Shown in pieces: positions 36,063 to 50,895 of a stretch of 64,000 bases of DNA; within the stretch, counting starts at the first letter, position 1, and the number at the start of each line of letters is the position of its first letter. A program made the position numbers and the translations under genes. The notes under the pieces are model-generated. The model had not been told where the DNA came from. It searched no databases and saw nothing but the letters and a program-made list of their open reading frames with translations. The stretch spans positions 12,907,403 to 12,971,402 of the forward strand of contig CM041090.1 of assembly GCA_023079485.1 (NCBI GenBank), given 5' to 3'. Source of the DNA: Archilochus colubris. Taxonomy: Eukaryota > Chordata > Aves > Apodiformes > Trochilidae.

Positions 36063-39000
36063 TTTACTCAAAACCAGATGCTGCATCTGAGATGAGATTC
36101 CTTTTGCAAATAATAAAGCAACCAGAGCGAGACCAGAAAAGGAACATTTGTAAAAGGCAACTTTCTGAACTTTACTAATTTTTGTTACATTTTATATTTT
36201 GGTAGGGGATTGCTTTATTTGACAAAAGATTGTATGCTGGTGGATCAGTGGCTGATGCAACATCTATGCTAGGAGTTTTGTTTAACTTGAAAGACCACAT
36301 AGCTTTCTTCATTTAGTAATTTACATTGGCTTCTTCTTGATGTAGGAGGAATGAGCTAATGAAGGGACGAGACATGGTTATCATACCTGACTGAGACAGC
36401 AACATGCCACAGAGCAGAATCTCTGGCCTACTCTGCCTTGCTTCGCTGCTCTTGTGAGGGGGGGTAGAGGGGAAGAGGAGGAAAGAGCAGCCAGAGCTCC
36501 TTTCCTATTTAGGGAGGAAAAAATGTGTTGTTCTGAACTGTGTACCCTTGGATGGAAGGCAAAGTCTATGCTCCTAAATTATACTGCTGCTTCATCGTTA
36601 ATTTTTCACTCTGAATGAGTGCCAAGTAGTATTCTAATGATGCAACTGGTGTTATCTACACATACACATCAAATTTCAATGGGGATTGGAGTGTCAAATG
36701 TCCGTCATACAAAGCTAACAGAAATGTTATATTTTATATATAAAATCAAATTCAGCTCAACATAAAAGCTTTTAGTTGACAGTGTCACAAATGGGCAATG
36801 GAGACTAACCTTATGGCTTGACTGGAAATTACATCCCAATAGAGAATAAGAGGTAAGGGAGAAGTCATGATGAGCTGATTGTTTGCTCTTGCACATACTT
36901 AATAAATTGCAAGAAACTTTACTTGTTCATATTTGTGTATGATGACAATTATTCATACTCATGTTTACTCCTACAAAATTATTAAACACCCTACAGCTCT
37001 GTGTTATTTCAACACTACTATCAGCAATTTTTAAAAAATCATTACACTTATTTGAATTACCAGATATGGGCTAGCAATTCCCTACAGGGTTCTGAGTTAT
37101 GGAAAAGAGGTCTTCTGTATCCTTAAAATCATTTAAACTTGAAATACAAAGCAGAACACAAATTATAGAACCACACCTAAAATAAAATTAGAATAAAATG
37201 GTTGCAGACTTTGAAAAGCATAACTACCAAATTTAACAAAAGTAACTGAGGAATTCTCTTAGGTAAAGGAAGAAAACAATAATTAAAGGAGAAAATCAAG
37301 TTTTTGTACGATTTTGAGTGGCTTGTAGGGTTTTTACATTTTTCCTATTGGTCCTTTAATCTTGGTGGCAAAGATTCATATTTCTTCTTACTAATTCTCT
37401 CTGACAATAAGTTGGCAACTTTCCCAGTAAAAATATCTTGGTGGTGGTTTAGATCGGTCTCACCCTTAGGGAGAAAAGTGGCATGGTAGATCCTTTGTGT
37501 CTTGTCATAAAAAATATATGGAGGTATTTTTTCTTTGATTCCATAAGCAAGAATTTCTATTTATTGTTCACAGTACACAGAATACACTGATTGTGGTCAG
37601 ATTACTTTTCCATGGGGCAAGTAATCTTTAATAGGTAAATGAGTGGCATGACATGGTTTTGAATAGCATCTCCTATATCATCTTTCCATAAAGCCCAGCT
37701 GAGTAAGTACCAAAGAACATTTTGATGACCTACCAGCCCATACATGAAGGTGTTAAAATAGTTCAAAATTCAGCCAGGCATTTTAGAAATAAGCCCTTAA
37801 GAGACCCAGGTTTTCTGAAGAAACAGTAGATTTTTTTCCCCATGGAAAATTCCAAAATTCTAACACTCACTTTTATCTCAAAACAAGAAAAATACAAAAA
37901 TGAATGAATTATTAATTACTGTAGACACAGATTTTTATAATCTTCTCAAACCAAATATTTCCACTTTTTCAAATATTCAATTTCAGCATAACAAAGTGAA
38001 ATCATTCACTAAAATCTTTCCTAACAAACTCTGTAATTGTATTAGAAATCGTTCTGTGCAAAAGTATCATCCAAATCTGATGACTGGTAAGGCTGAGTTG
38101 TATATAATACAGTGCTATACAGGCACAGTAAAAGAGCAAAGGCAGGAGCAATCTATTCTGTTCTGAAGATTTTGCATTCTAAAAAGAGAACATAACAAAT
38201 AGGGAGGGGAACAGTTGCTTCTTTTTTCCTCCCCTGTCCCTTCTGATCCCTACCCATACCACTCCTCTGTTCAATTCTGCATCCCCATCCAGTGTTTCTC
38301 CCTGGGTTTGATTCTAAATCCACTCACAAGTCCTTCTACAATTTCAGCTTCATTCAGACTTTCCATTTCCGGGTATTTGATGTTCACAGAGGTGCTTCCA
38401 TCTCACTGCAAGATGCTGCAGTAAGGCTATCCCATCCCTCTGGGTTCTGCTATTCCAGTACTGACTTAGTTGTATGGACAGACCAGAGACCCAGGTCATG
38501 CCTTTCGACATCATCCTCCTTTTGTTCTCTGCCTCTTGCCTTCCTGCTCCATTGCATTGCTGGTGGCTCTTAAATGTTAGTCATAGTTTCTCCACTGCTA
38601 GTTATTGACTATATTTTCCCAGTGGATTCTTGAGCCATATGTTTTCATATGTTTACAATATTTTCATTCTTTCTACCGACACTTATTACTCATTTTTTAT
38701 CGTCTCCCCCTTCTTACTGATAATACTATATTAAGAAGGGGAGGGGAATGGGCAAGCATGAAGATGTGGGTATGAATGGTTATTCTTTACATCTCTCATT
38801 CAATGACTGGGAAATGTGTTACATTTGTCAATTAAAACCCAAAGCATAGTCCTACATTTTTCATTGGTGCAGGATCACTGGGTTTGCTAGGGAGCTTTTG
38901 TTTACTGATATCACACTTTCTTGATTATTATTTCCTTCAGATTTTATTTTTCAGGTTTAGGTAGCTGCTACTGGTAACATGTTCTGGTGAACAAACTGAA

Positions 39001-42000
39001 AAGCACTTCAGGTTATTGTATTTAGCCTGTACAGTGTTTTTAAGCAAGAGCTGAGGAGGTTTGACCTGATCTGGGTCAGGCTCTGAGGAATTAACCAAGC
39101 GATGAACTTTAATATCCAGCTTGCCCATCTTCCTGATAACCTGACTGCATTCACTGGGTAACAACACAGCTCCCTGATAAAATTCACCTTGTAACCAGGG
39201 CCAGTCTGGATGGGAAAAAAACTCTCCCACTTTCCTGGTGGGAATATTTTGTGCTTCCTTTTGGCCATGTACAGAAAATAGTAATGCTTTAGTGATGTTA
39301 TTTTCTAAAGAAAAATCTATATTTTCTCTAATTGATGCAATTTTTATTTAATCGGGATGGCCTTCCATCTATTTATATATTTTATATATTCATCAGTAAT
39401 TCAACGATCTATACCTGATTGTATGCATGTATAAAAAACATATATGCATGCAATTTTTTAACCTATCAGGCAAAGTTCTCTAACAGCATCCAGTAAATCT
39501 CATTGGGCTTCTTGTTTTCCTCGCTTTTTTTTCCCTCTTCTTCTTTTTTTTGATCAAGCAAACAGTATGTCAGTGCTGAGGAAATCTTACTGCCTGTTTA
39601 AGTTAGAATTCTTTCACGTGCCTCTTCTATTGTCTGGGAGAATTGATGGAGTTTGGGATCTTTTTCTGTATCCTTTCCTTTTCTGTTATATATCTATTTA
39701 AAGTCCCACTGCCTGATAAAATGCCTGTATTTAGTGGCTGTGGCTCTTACAGTTTTCTCTCCTGTTAAGAAAGATGAAGGCTTCACATAAGGAACAAGTA
39801 GATAATAGGTACTTCACATTGGTGCTCTGTAAGACTTAATTCTTAGGACCTCGTAGAATACTCAGAGAAATGAGTGGACCAGCCATTGGATCAAGCTTCT
39901 TTTTATGCAAAGATCTCCCAAGATCCTCTAAAGAAAGATGTGAATAATGTTCAAAGCAAAAGACTCACTCTAGTGTTATTATTTTTGTTAGGATTATTGT
40001 TAGCTTTTGTATCTTATTTTTCTTTAAGTTCATCTTCCACCACAGCAGCAGAAAGAATAGTGTCCTTTCCACCCAGCTCCCCAGACAAGTTTTGGGACAA
40101 GCTGTAGTGATTATAGAGGCAACATCATGTAAGTATTAGCATGATTAGACTGCCATGTCTTAGATATCACCCCATTCCCAGTACTCTGGAGCCTGTGTAT
40201 TCCTGGCAGTTCCCCTGTGAAGGAAGTAGCTTGTGTGTTGATGGACACCATGCAAATTGTTCTGTCTGAAGGAGCTCTTGCACAATCAACCTATTTGAGT
40301 GGAGAAAAAAAATGGATTCCCTCTGCCTGTGTAAGGCTGTCACTCAAGCCACACCTAAATACCAGTAGGAGACTGAAAGTTTGGGGAGTTGTTGGTTTTG
40401 GCTGGCAATTGCTATGCAGCATACAGCCAGATCCTGAGCTCAGTGGCATGAGCATAAATCCAAAACTCAACTGAAATGGCTTGAATACTCCAGGTTTGCA
40501 CCAAATCAGTAATCAGAATGACCTAATGGCATGTGTGACTATCTAAGAAAATCACACTGAAATTATTTGTATGAGAGCATGTGAAATTCTGAGGAGTAGT
40601 GTCTGCTTTGCATACTTTTCATTAGTATTTACAACTATTTAAAGAAAGCTACCAGTGTTGTCAAAGCAAATTAACTGGTTCTTTGAAAATCAATCTTCCT
40701 TTTTTTTAGGTGTATACTGTATATCCTCACACATTTTCTGCCACTGATGGTTTGACACGTTTTTATCTCCATGAACAACAAAGCCATGTATAATTCCATG
40801 CAATTGTCTTTTAAGATATGAAGGGAAAAAACCCTAATTTACAACACAAATATATTAGGTTTTTATATAAAAAGCATCACATGTATTGATCAAAATGACT
40901 TTCTTTACAATATTTGATGCTCAAAAGAGAACTAATTGTATTACATGTTATAAGTGTATATTATCCCATTCAAGCTGTGCCAAACAGAAAAAAAATGACA
41001 AGAAAACATCTACACTGGAGCTACATACCTCCAAGTTGTAATCAGAAAACACTGTCTATACACTGAAGGAATATTATTCTAAAGGACCTTTTCAGGTGCC
41101 TAAGAGGAATCTGGAATATCTTTATTAATATTTGCGTAGATTAAAAATGCCTTCCTCATATATCTTGCATTTTCATACCTCTTAGTTTCCAAATATATTT
41201 GTGAAGGCAGACAGTCTTTGCACATAATGAAACTGTTACTCCTATAATTCAAAAACCTAAAGTAGGACAGTTCATCTAAAGCACGTCCATACATACTTAT
41301 AAACAGTACAGGATGAAAACAAAATTGTCATGTATGCATACACAGCATATATATATTCTATAATAAACTCTTTCTAATCAGTTGTACACTTTATAAAACA
41401 GTGTAAGAGAAATGACAATGCTGTCATTTGTATATTCTCCCTCAGTTCTCTAATGGAAAGCTTTTTTTTTTTTTTTTCCTTGCCAACTCATTCCTGACAA
41501 TGTTAATGATTCACTATAAAGCAGCTTCTGTGCTATGATTTGTGACATTCAGGCTGGTTAGATGGGAGGACTAGGCAGGTTTCTGGGGAGTGTTTTGGAT
41601 GCAGAAATGCCTTGAAGATAGCACTTTATTATATTTAGGACAAGTATGACATCCCACTTCAAGGGAAAGGCCCCTATACATATTGAGAAGGGATTTCTAT
41701 GGTTTAAGTAGGGAGGAGAAGGTTAGTTTAAAAGAATGCCTCTGTGTTTTTTGAGACGACATAAAGATAGGAGGTAGAGAAATGGAGGCAGGAGGCAGAA
41801 GGATTATGGATAATGGAAGAATTTTGCCTGAGGGTATGTGCCTGCTTTGCCTATTCCTGTATAACTAGAATATTTATAATTCAAATACTTATCTTTAATA
41901 ATTAAAACCCAAGGAATATTAAAGACAAAAGGTAGAGAATATTATGTACACATATGTAGGCATCATGCATTAAATCCCTGCAGTTGCAAAATATAGCAAG

Positions 42001-43279
42001 AGGTAGATTTAAAGGAGGTTAAAAAAGTGAATATTTTAAAATGTCTTGAAAAAGGAATTTCTAATTCACTCCAGTTCTGCCAGAAGTGATACCCCTTACT
42101 TCTTATTTCTACACATAACTAGTCATGGGGAGAGCTACTAAAAATACACTGCATGGTGGCTTGACATCAGCACATCAACAATTAAAAAGTAGATACAAAT
42201 ATTTCAGGTTTTCACAACCTTAAAAGTTTTGCTCATGATTTATGAAAATGTCAGATTTGCCAGGGCTATTGCATTTTGTTTTTACAGGCCGCTTAGTTAC
42301 CCAGCTTAAGTAAACTGCTAGTTGCAAGAGAATGTAATATTCCACCACATTCAGTAACACACTCTGATCTGCTTTCCACAGACAGCAGAGAAACAAAGAA
42401 AAACAGCCACTGCTGTGGATAGAGAAAAGTGTTTGAAAAGAGAAAGAGACCTCAAATATGCCCCCAGGTATTATAAAGCTGTCAATTACAAGGGGGGAAA
42501 AATGAAGGCTGCAACAAATAATTTATAATGAGAAAACTATGCAAACAATAATAAAATTAATCCATTAGCTTTGAATGATCTCAGAGATGCCATTTCAAAT
42601 TTTATAAATTAGTGCAACAAAATTAAACATTCTATAGTTAAAATATTTCAGAAACAGAAATCTTGGAAACCATAATACGAGTAAATCAGAGTCAACTCAA
42701 ATTATTCACTAAGGGCTAAGTAGTTCAATTTTGAAGTATGCTGCCTTTATGAAAGTGAATTTATGGATAATAGCTTAAACTAATTCTTGAAAATCAGAGG
42801 TGTTAATATTTACACCTTTGCTCATTAGAGCAAGGAAAAGATTAATGAAGAATTAACATCCAAGTCTCTTTGCTTCTCCATCAAAGAGCATAATCCCTCA
42901 CTAAATATTAATGCAAAATGACAATAATAAAAAACTCTTCTTCTACATATATATGTATTTATATTATATACATAATGCAATCTTTAAAATGAATGCTAAC
43001 ACACCTGATTACAAGTTTAATATACTACAACTAGCAAATAAGACCAGTGAAATCACTACTACAAATGGAGGAGCCTGTCCATGATATGAATTTTTTCCAG
43101 AAAAAGAAGTGAAATGCTGTTATTGAAATATAAATGCATCCTGTGTAATGTAGTTCACTCCTGCCAGTTCAGATTGACCAGGATATTGAATTGTGGTTTT
43201 AACAGATGCCTGAAACAATGCAGAGCAAATAAAGACCCATGAAGGTCACTGTTTTATAGTACAAATGTCCAAAAAGCAT
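36063..43279. other. Long AT-rich noncoding stretch, no gene seen
   Basis: No supported exon. The frame at 39874-40107 has a hydrophobic segment but begins at GTG directly after a stop and contains no Met, so it is not a credible gene. A T16 run lies at 41462-41477. The block 42500-42900 is ATTA-rich and repeat-poor and may be slowly evolving, but this is unproven. Confidence 0.5.
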
Positions 43280-43390
43280 TTTTTTGATTTGGGGGGTTTG
43301 AGGTTTTTTGTGTTTTGTTGGGGGTTTTTTTGTTGGTTGGTTGGTTTTGATTTGGGTTGTTTTGTTGCTTTGTTTTGTTTTTTCAAAAAA
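43280..43390. repeat. G/T-rich low-complexity tract
   Basis: About 110 bp almost entirely of G and T on the plus strand, with GGGGGG, GGGGG, (TTGG)n and TTTTG units. The G-runs of three or more are too far apart for a textbook G-quadruplex, though two-layer forms are possible. Confidence 0.85.
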
Positions 43391-46300
43391 AATTTCAGCT
43401 GTTTTCTCTTTGGTCATGAATCACAACTATCCCAGTCATTGACTTCACTCAGGTTTTGCACAATGGGACAGAAGAGCAAAAGAAGAATTTTTTTATATCG
43501 TTTTAGGACTTATAATGTAATTCTTAAAGCCATCTGAAAGGGGCATCTGTAGGTAATAAGGGAAGAGAATTCAATGCCACCTGCCTCACCAGTTCAATGT
43601 CAAAGTGACAATGGCTTTCTGTATGGTTGGGACCTGCCATAGAGCACACAGTACAGGTGAGGCTGATTGTAACCAGTCCTGGGGTGGCCCTGGGACAGGG
43701 AGTTTGCAATCCCCACCCAGGTAACCTGGATGTATCCTGTCTTAACCTTGCAGCCACTGTGGCACAGGCTCAAGGCAAGGAAAGGATGGGTTGGCTGATG
43801 TCTGTGCCTATATCCTGTCAACACAGGTTGATGATGATGAGTAATAGATGGGAAAGATATGTGATGCTTAATTAATTATATTTGACTGCTGTGGTGGTTT
43901 TTTGTTTTGGTTTGGTTTAATTTATTTTTTGCTGTGTGCACTTGAAGTTTCTAGTAATTACAAGCTTTTGTTTTGGGAGAGTGCTTTGTAAAGAAGACCT
44001 GTTGAAAGAAATTTCGTACTAGGTTATCTGACTGCAGATACTACCTGTTTATGGGTTTTTATTAAGGGAGTGATGTGCTTGGAAGTTTTCAGCCTAAATT
44101 AAAATCAGTTAATTAATTTATGCATGTCTGTTCTTCTGAAAGGCCATTATTACAAAGGAAAGGAAAAGATATTTTGGCAGATTGATACAGACCCATGTAA
44201 CAGCTCAAGCAGATTACAAATGCAAAGCTGTAAGACCTCAGTGTATTCTTCCATCCAAACAAAGCCCAGCTCCCCTTCCTGAATTTATTTCTCTATGGAA
44301 TACTTTCATCAGCCTTTCCCTGTTTCATGTACCTACTTCATCAGTTGAGTGAGCTTTGTCTGGTCACTCTTCTTTCCTGCTACTTTTGCAATTATGTCAT
44401 CTTCGACATAAAGAAGGGTTGCTGCTGAACTTCACCCTCATGGCTCCTCCAACATGCACCCACCAATTCAAGAAAATAAAATTAAAATAAAAAATATTAA
44501 GGAAAAAAATATGGGGTTTGGGGAGTTGAAGTAAAAAGAAGGTTAAGTCTTACCAGTATATAAACCTGTTTTTTCTTTTTTATTATTATTACTAGCCAAA
44601 ATATTAAGGTCTTTAAGACATCAGAATGTCCAGAACCAAAAAAAAAAAAAAATCTAAGCCTGCATCAACATGCATGTAGGAGGAATGCAGGAGATGAGGG
44701 AGTGAATCAATGAACACAATGAACATCTACATTGCCCACCAGCTGATGAGACCGATCTGTTTGGATGCCTGAAAAACATCCTGTCTGGGATGAGAAAAAG
44801 GAGGCACTGTAAGGAAGTGATGAACTAGGCAGGGAGCATTTAGTGCCACAAAATTGACTGTACCAACGCCACACAGGATTTCAGTGAAGTGCCAGAGCAG
44901 GGAAGATGAGCAATGGACTGAAATGGCTGTGGACTTCATCAGACACACCACAGTTTATATTCTGGAGATTTTTTTAACTGCTGTCAAGTAGTTGGTAGGA
45001 CTGGAGAAAAAGTTATTGCTAGTCACGAAATTCTGTATTCTTGCTAAGCCTGCCATCCTATGACTATTAAAGGCTTCAAAAATTGCATTTTGAAACATGC
45101 AGTATTTGTTTATATGGACCTTTTCCTATGCTTGATGACCACTTTGTAATATGCACTAAGGATAGACAAAGAGGAGATACCAAGTTATTTTTCAGAATTA
45201 ATAGTATTGCTGCTTCCTAAAGCTGAACATCCTGTAAAATCTTTCATAATTATAACACAAAACCCACCTCCCTTTTAAAATTAGTTTATTACAGATGTAG
45301 CCTATGTGAGTCCACTTAACTACAGGTTCTTAGAAATCATCTAAATAATCCAGGCAAGGGCACTCACTGACCCTAAAATGATGTGAACAAACCTGCTTTG
45401 AGATGAACAGAGTCTGTTCTTGGAACTCCTTTTCAGTATTATGCCATCCTTTTTTCTGCATGTTGTGCTGCTGGATGCAGAGCAGGTCACGTGTATTGCA
45501 AGCTCTCCATCCAGGCATTGAAAAACTGTGGTCAGCCACCCCTGAACAGAGACACCCCAGAATATGCAAGTTGCTGAACAGTTGATTTGCATCCTTAGCT
45601 TCACATTACAGCTGCTGGAAGTGTTTGGTCTACACTCAGTAAACCAGTTTGGTCCAGTAATGGGTCAGTACCATCAGATGCTTTCCCTTGTCCTACGAGT
45701 AGTAGATATTTTTATGCTAAATCATATCCATATGAATATCACCTCCAGAAATGAATGAGAATCCTGGTATGCTCCTCTGGTTATCCAGCTGCAGGTGTGA
45801 AGGTAACCTTTGGTTTGGCAAAGCCAGCAGGGATTTGCTGTGTCTGTACTTGAACACTGCTCATGAGAACTGAAAGATTTGATGTGAAGCAGGGCAAAAA
45901 ATTCATGACTGTAACATTCTGGAAAATAGGCAAGTAAATAGAGAGTAAGCAGGTAAGAGTGCCAAGAGGTCCAGATATAGATAACTGTAATCAAAAGCTT
46001 ACTAGTAAGCTACTTATAAATCAGTCCAGGTACTCCTACCAAATTACATTGAAATTGTAAAATGAGTGCCATTCACTCCCAGTTTCAGAGGAGCTGATCT
46101 GCTGAGGCTCGGTGCATACTCCTGTGGTACGGATAAGGGTAGATGCTAGGAGAGTGTGGATACCTACATATGTGTAGACAGACCCTCAGTTCATACACCC
46201 AATTTTATGCCAGAAACCACCGATGTCTAGAATGAAAATGAAGGAAATTGGCAGGACATCATGGATTCCAAGATATTTATAAACTTGGAAAGCTTTAACA

Positions 46301-49300
46301 ATGTAAAGCTGTCTTAAGATGGAGCCAACTACTGTGAATGCTGGCAGCCTGGAAGCTAAAAAACTCTGTATGTTCATCTATAGATATGTTTGAGCATGTT
46401 TCAGCGTATTTGTGCTGCTCTTGTAATATACTAAAACTCAGAGCATATCCCTCAACCTGTAAGGAGCCAAATCCATTGTTGCCTTTTGGTATTAGATTTC
46501 TGGTTTAGCTTTTCACCACCCCCAAGCTCTCCTCTAGTGCTATAAAAATCAAAATTACCGGAAAAAAAAACCCAGTGTGTGTTGACCAACAGAACATACT
46601 AGTGCTTTCACAACTCCTGCATGACTTCTTCTTGATAGGGAGAAGAAAACTCCAAGCTCTAAAATTAATTTAATGAAAAATTTTTAATGTTCTTATGGTA
46701 ACATTTAATCACAGCTTCCAAAAATTAACATGCTAGAAAACAGCTGAGTAACAGTGGAAGCCTGTCCAATAGGCAGCATGCAGACACACACACTCATGGT
46801 CTTCCAGGTTGTGACAAACCAGCTGAAATAGCTGGGTAGGCTTTACATTAGCATCTAAAGGGCTGTTGCCCAAGGCTAGAACACAGTATATATGCTCAAA
46901 CATGCAACTTTCATTCCAAACAGCACATGTGTAAAGAATTAAGGCACCAAGAACCATTAAAAAAAAAATATTTAGTTGGGTAATTGCCAATGCTAGTCTG
47001 AGTAATAAACAAAATGTGTTAGATACACTAATTTATACAGAGTAATTATATATGATTAATACTGCATTCAATAGAATGATTCATATCACTGGAATGTTAA
47101 AATCACTGGCTAGACCCTGTTAGGAAAGAGAGGGAAACTAAAGGACAAAGAGTGGATAGCATACACTAAAGATAGCATTATCTGCTTGAAAATTATTGAC
47201 AAAGTAGGAAAAAAGGACTTGGAATGCTTATTGATCAACATATTAAATGATAAATCATGAGACAGAGTACTGGTGCAGAAGTCAGCAGCAGGCTACCAGA
47301 TTGAATTTAGGAAGAGGATGAACAGCTCTTTAAAAACCTATTTGAGGTGGCCAGGTAGAAAAATTGCATTGTGGAGGATGCTAATCAGGAGTTATGTGCA
47401 GGAAAATTTACCCCATGAAATATCCTTGGGATCTCTGAAAACTCTCAAGAACTTTTTTAAAAAGCATTTCAAGGAATACAAGAAAGGTTCTAGAAGAGTC
47501 TTTGTTCTCCCAGATAATGAATAATTTGCTGACAGTTATCAAGGCAGTAGTGGGCACAGAGTAACTTCATTTTTATGTGCAAACAAACTATGGTCCCATC
47601 CAGCAGTAAAACAGCTAGCAGCCTTTCAGGAGTGATCTATCAGATTGTATTTTTCTTCCCAACTTGTCTTGTCTCTGTTTGAGTTAGGGGCTCCCAGCTC
47701 TTGCTGATTTTAGAACTCAGTAGGAACTAAGAACTGGGAAATACAAACTTTCTCAAGATCTCATGGCTCATTGCTCGTGGCGCTGGACCAACTCTGCTAT
47801 GTGACATTCAAAACCTCTCCATTTATCACTCATGCTGAGGGTGGCTGACCCCTGGTGCAGTAGATATACAGATATATACAGCCAAAACCAGCTTTCAACA
47901 GATTTGAGAGGGATAGAGAACTTTAAAGACAGCTGCAAATGATAATTGGTACCTGTTAAAAAATACCTTTTGGATTACAAGAAAAAGGAAAAGGTAAAGG
48001 CAAAGGAAAATTTTAGCCATAGAACAAAACAGAAACTTCATTTCAGAGCTGAAAACTGTCCCAATCATGAATGAAAAAAAATTAAATAAACAAATAAGGG
48101 GGAAACATGAAACATTTATTAAAATGAATAAAAATCATCAAAAACAGAATGCAAATAACTGAAAGATTTAAAAACTCTGTGTCTCGTGTTCATAAAAACT
48201 TTTTTTTTCAATATATCAGAAAAGATAGTACCTATCAATGACAGATATCTACTGTGCAACAACTGTAAAATTATTAGTCTGAAGAAGAGGAAAAAGCAGT
48301 CAACAAATATTTATATTCTGGAAGGACGATACTTTCATGTTTTATATAAAAGACAAAATACTTAGCATTGGTGACAGCTAGGGAGGATGCTAAATAGCAT
48401 AAATATTTTTAGATCTGTAGGACTGTAGAAGTTTACACCAAAAAACACCAGCTAAAAAACTCAGTGGAACACAAATGTTTACTTTTAACATATCTTGAAA
48501 GAGTTAATACTGTGCTAACATCTTAGAGAGAAAATTCTATATGGCTCTAACGTATACTGCTGACATGAATCCTGAATTAAGTAATGGTAAAAATGTGGTG
48601 CAACCAGAGAAGAATTGAAGGTGATACAATAATGAGAGGAATGTTGTTGTATGGAAAACAATCAATCTTCATCTTCTTTTGTGATGATATTACAGGTTTG
48701 ATTGTTAAATATACCTGCATCTGTTGTAGTCAGAATAAAAATCAATCTCTTTGGTTAGTGAAGATAAAACATAACAGATTAATAGATTACAGTCTACAAG
48801 GCACAGAATGAAGAAGATATTCCTAATAATAGACAGGATTTTAGCCCAACACAAAAAGACATGGCATTAATAGTTGGAGGCTGATGTTTCTTAAGCTTCT
48901 ATTAGAAATCTATTTTGAAAACTTAAAATGTGGCACAATGTCAGGAGATGGTGAATTCTTATGATTGCAATCTTTGAAACAAAACTGGGTATTTTTTCCG
49001 AAAGCACAGTATTTTAAACAGAAATTATGAGTACAGGGCAAAAGATAGGTGGCACTTTTGTTGATTTTCACATCTTATGACCCTAAAATATGCACAAGTT
49101 CAATTAAATAGAGAAATTTTGCCACTTCAGTAGGAGAGGTTGTATTTTAATTACTTTCATATAAGGACAGAGGATAATAATTTAGGATGATATTAGATAG
49201 GGCTGATGGCCAAATATTGAGTTGTTTGGATTTTGAAATTCTGTTATTAATTTCATACATTAAATTTGTTCTGTATTTAAATATGATGATGATGATGATT

Positions 49301-50740
49301 ATTATTATTATTTAAAAGGCAATAGCTTCTCAACAGCAAGACTTATTAGTAGAACAGAAAAAAATCTTCTACAGGCAGAGAGAATGGCAGCCTCAGTGCG
49401 CAAGAAATTTAAAACCATTTTGAAAAGAACATTAGAAGATATACAACCAAATATAATCCTGCACCAGGATCAGGGAATGGGCAAGATATCTACTAAACAA
49501 GGGGCAAAGGTGTCTGCATCAATGCAGATGAACCCTGTTACTTGTGGCTACCTGTACTGCCATCCTGTAATAGTCATGTGTCATGACAAAGCAGACCAAA
49601 AGATCTCATCAGTGAAACAGGCTCAAAATATTAATTTCAACAGATATTCTCTTACTGAATGTTATCTAAATTTATCAGAGGTTGGATGAGGCATCCTAAC
49701 ACCCAAAACTTCTGTAGCTTCAGAATTGTGCTGCCATGGGATCATCATTTGGGATACAAGATCATCCTTACCAACCACAGAAAAAAAGATATTATTCCTC
49801 TCTTCATCCTACACAGCCAGACTCAGGAAATTCTGTATTTCTGTAGTGCAGGAAGAAGTAAGAGAGAACTTTAACTAACATTTTATCATTACTTTCTTTT
49901 AATAATAGTTATGGAAGAAGTACTTGTTCAGTGCCAAATTACAGACCACTGTTCAAATGAAATCTCTCTACCTAGGGATTCTTCCCACCTCTTCATATAT
50001 TTGCATTTATCTTCCAAATCTATTTTAATGAGCTCTATATAAAAATGAGAGCTCATACTTCTTGAGCCTGATGAACAGGTAATTACTGTTTTGATTCCCA
50101 TGAGAGGTCTTTGAAAACCCATCTTGTCATGGAAGTTAAGGGCATAATGTTTTAATTGTAGGTAGGGAAGTGCTGGGATAGTGCTAAAACTGAATATTCT
50201 ACCATGGAACCATTGTCCAAAATATCTTTACACAAATGACCTATCAGTTGTGATACAGCTTTCACCTATATGTTAAAGAGAGGTTAGATTTTTCTGCCAG
50301 CAAATCTCGATTATACTCTCTGTATAATAAACTTAGTGCTGCTTTTAGTACTTCCCTCCTTCATGACTGGAGTAAGATAGGAAGCTGTATGCCCTACAGA
50401 TCAACACTTGAGTCCATACTTAATTGATTCTCTTCTGGCCATTAACAGGAGAACCCACATAAATAAAGACAGGAGAAAAATACTCTTATCAACCTATTTT
50501 TGGTGTCTATCAGCTGCACTCAGGTAAAAATCTCAATCCTTTGCTTCCAGTTCTAAAGTGCCATGGGACTCTCATGCTGCTGGATATCAGATCAAAATAT
50601 GACAGTTCCAGAAACCTTCTTCCTACACCAGCTATTAGACAAATGATGGGATGGGTGCACCCATGGGTAATGGGTGCAGCAAATTCTGGCTGCCCCAAGG
50701 CAGAATTGTCTCAATCCCTTTTTTTCCCCCACATCCCACA
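43391..50740. other. Noncoding stretch with weak repeat relics
   Basis: No host exon is recognised. At 47205-47480 a weak CR1-like order appears (AAGGACTTGGAATGCTTATTG, split as AAGGACTTGG and AATGCTTATTG), with a frame ending in a Leu-Pro/Lys-rich stretch; I give it low weight. A 101-codon ATG frame lies at 49384-49689. A16 lies at 44638-44653. The 44640-44960 region is less AT-rich but unassigned. Confidence 0.45.
49283..49312. repeat. (GAT)n(ATT)n trinucleotide tract
   Basis: About six GAT units pass directly into about five ATT units, a compound microsatellite that probably arose from one base change spreading by slippage. Confidence 0.85.
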
Positions 50741-50741
50741 A

Positions 50742-50895
50742 ATAACATAACATAACATAACATAACATAACATAACATAACATAACATAACATAACATAA
50801 CATAACATAAATAAAATAAAATAAAATAAAATAAAATAAAATAAAATAAAATAAAATAAAATAAAATAAAATAAAATAAAATAAAATAAAATAAA
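50742..50895. repeat. Compound pentanucleotide microsatellite (ATAAC)n(ATAAA)n
   Basis: About 14 nearly perfect ATAAC units (50742-50811) change abruptly to about 17 ATAAA units (50811-50895). On the minus strand the tract reads (TTTAT)n(GTTAT)n. It creates artefactual frames rich in Phe-Ile-Leu-Tyr and Met-Leu-Cys-Tyr. Unit purity suggests recent expansion and likely length polymorphism. Confidence 0.95.

Noticed and set aside
39874..40107. 77-codon frame with a strong hydrophobic segment resembling a small type II membrane protein
   Set aside because: It opens with GTG directly after an in-frame TGA and contains no Met, so no eukaryotic start exists. There is no exon evidence to rescue it as a spliced part.
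47205..47480. Old CR1-like remnant with an 83-codon frame
   Set aside because: Similarity is limited to short blocks and the frame starts at GTG; left as a note rather than a call.
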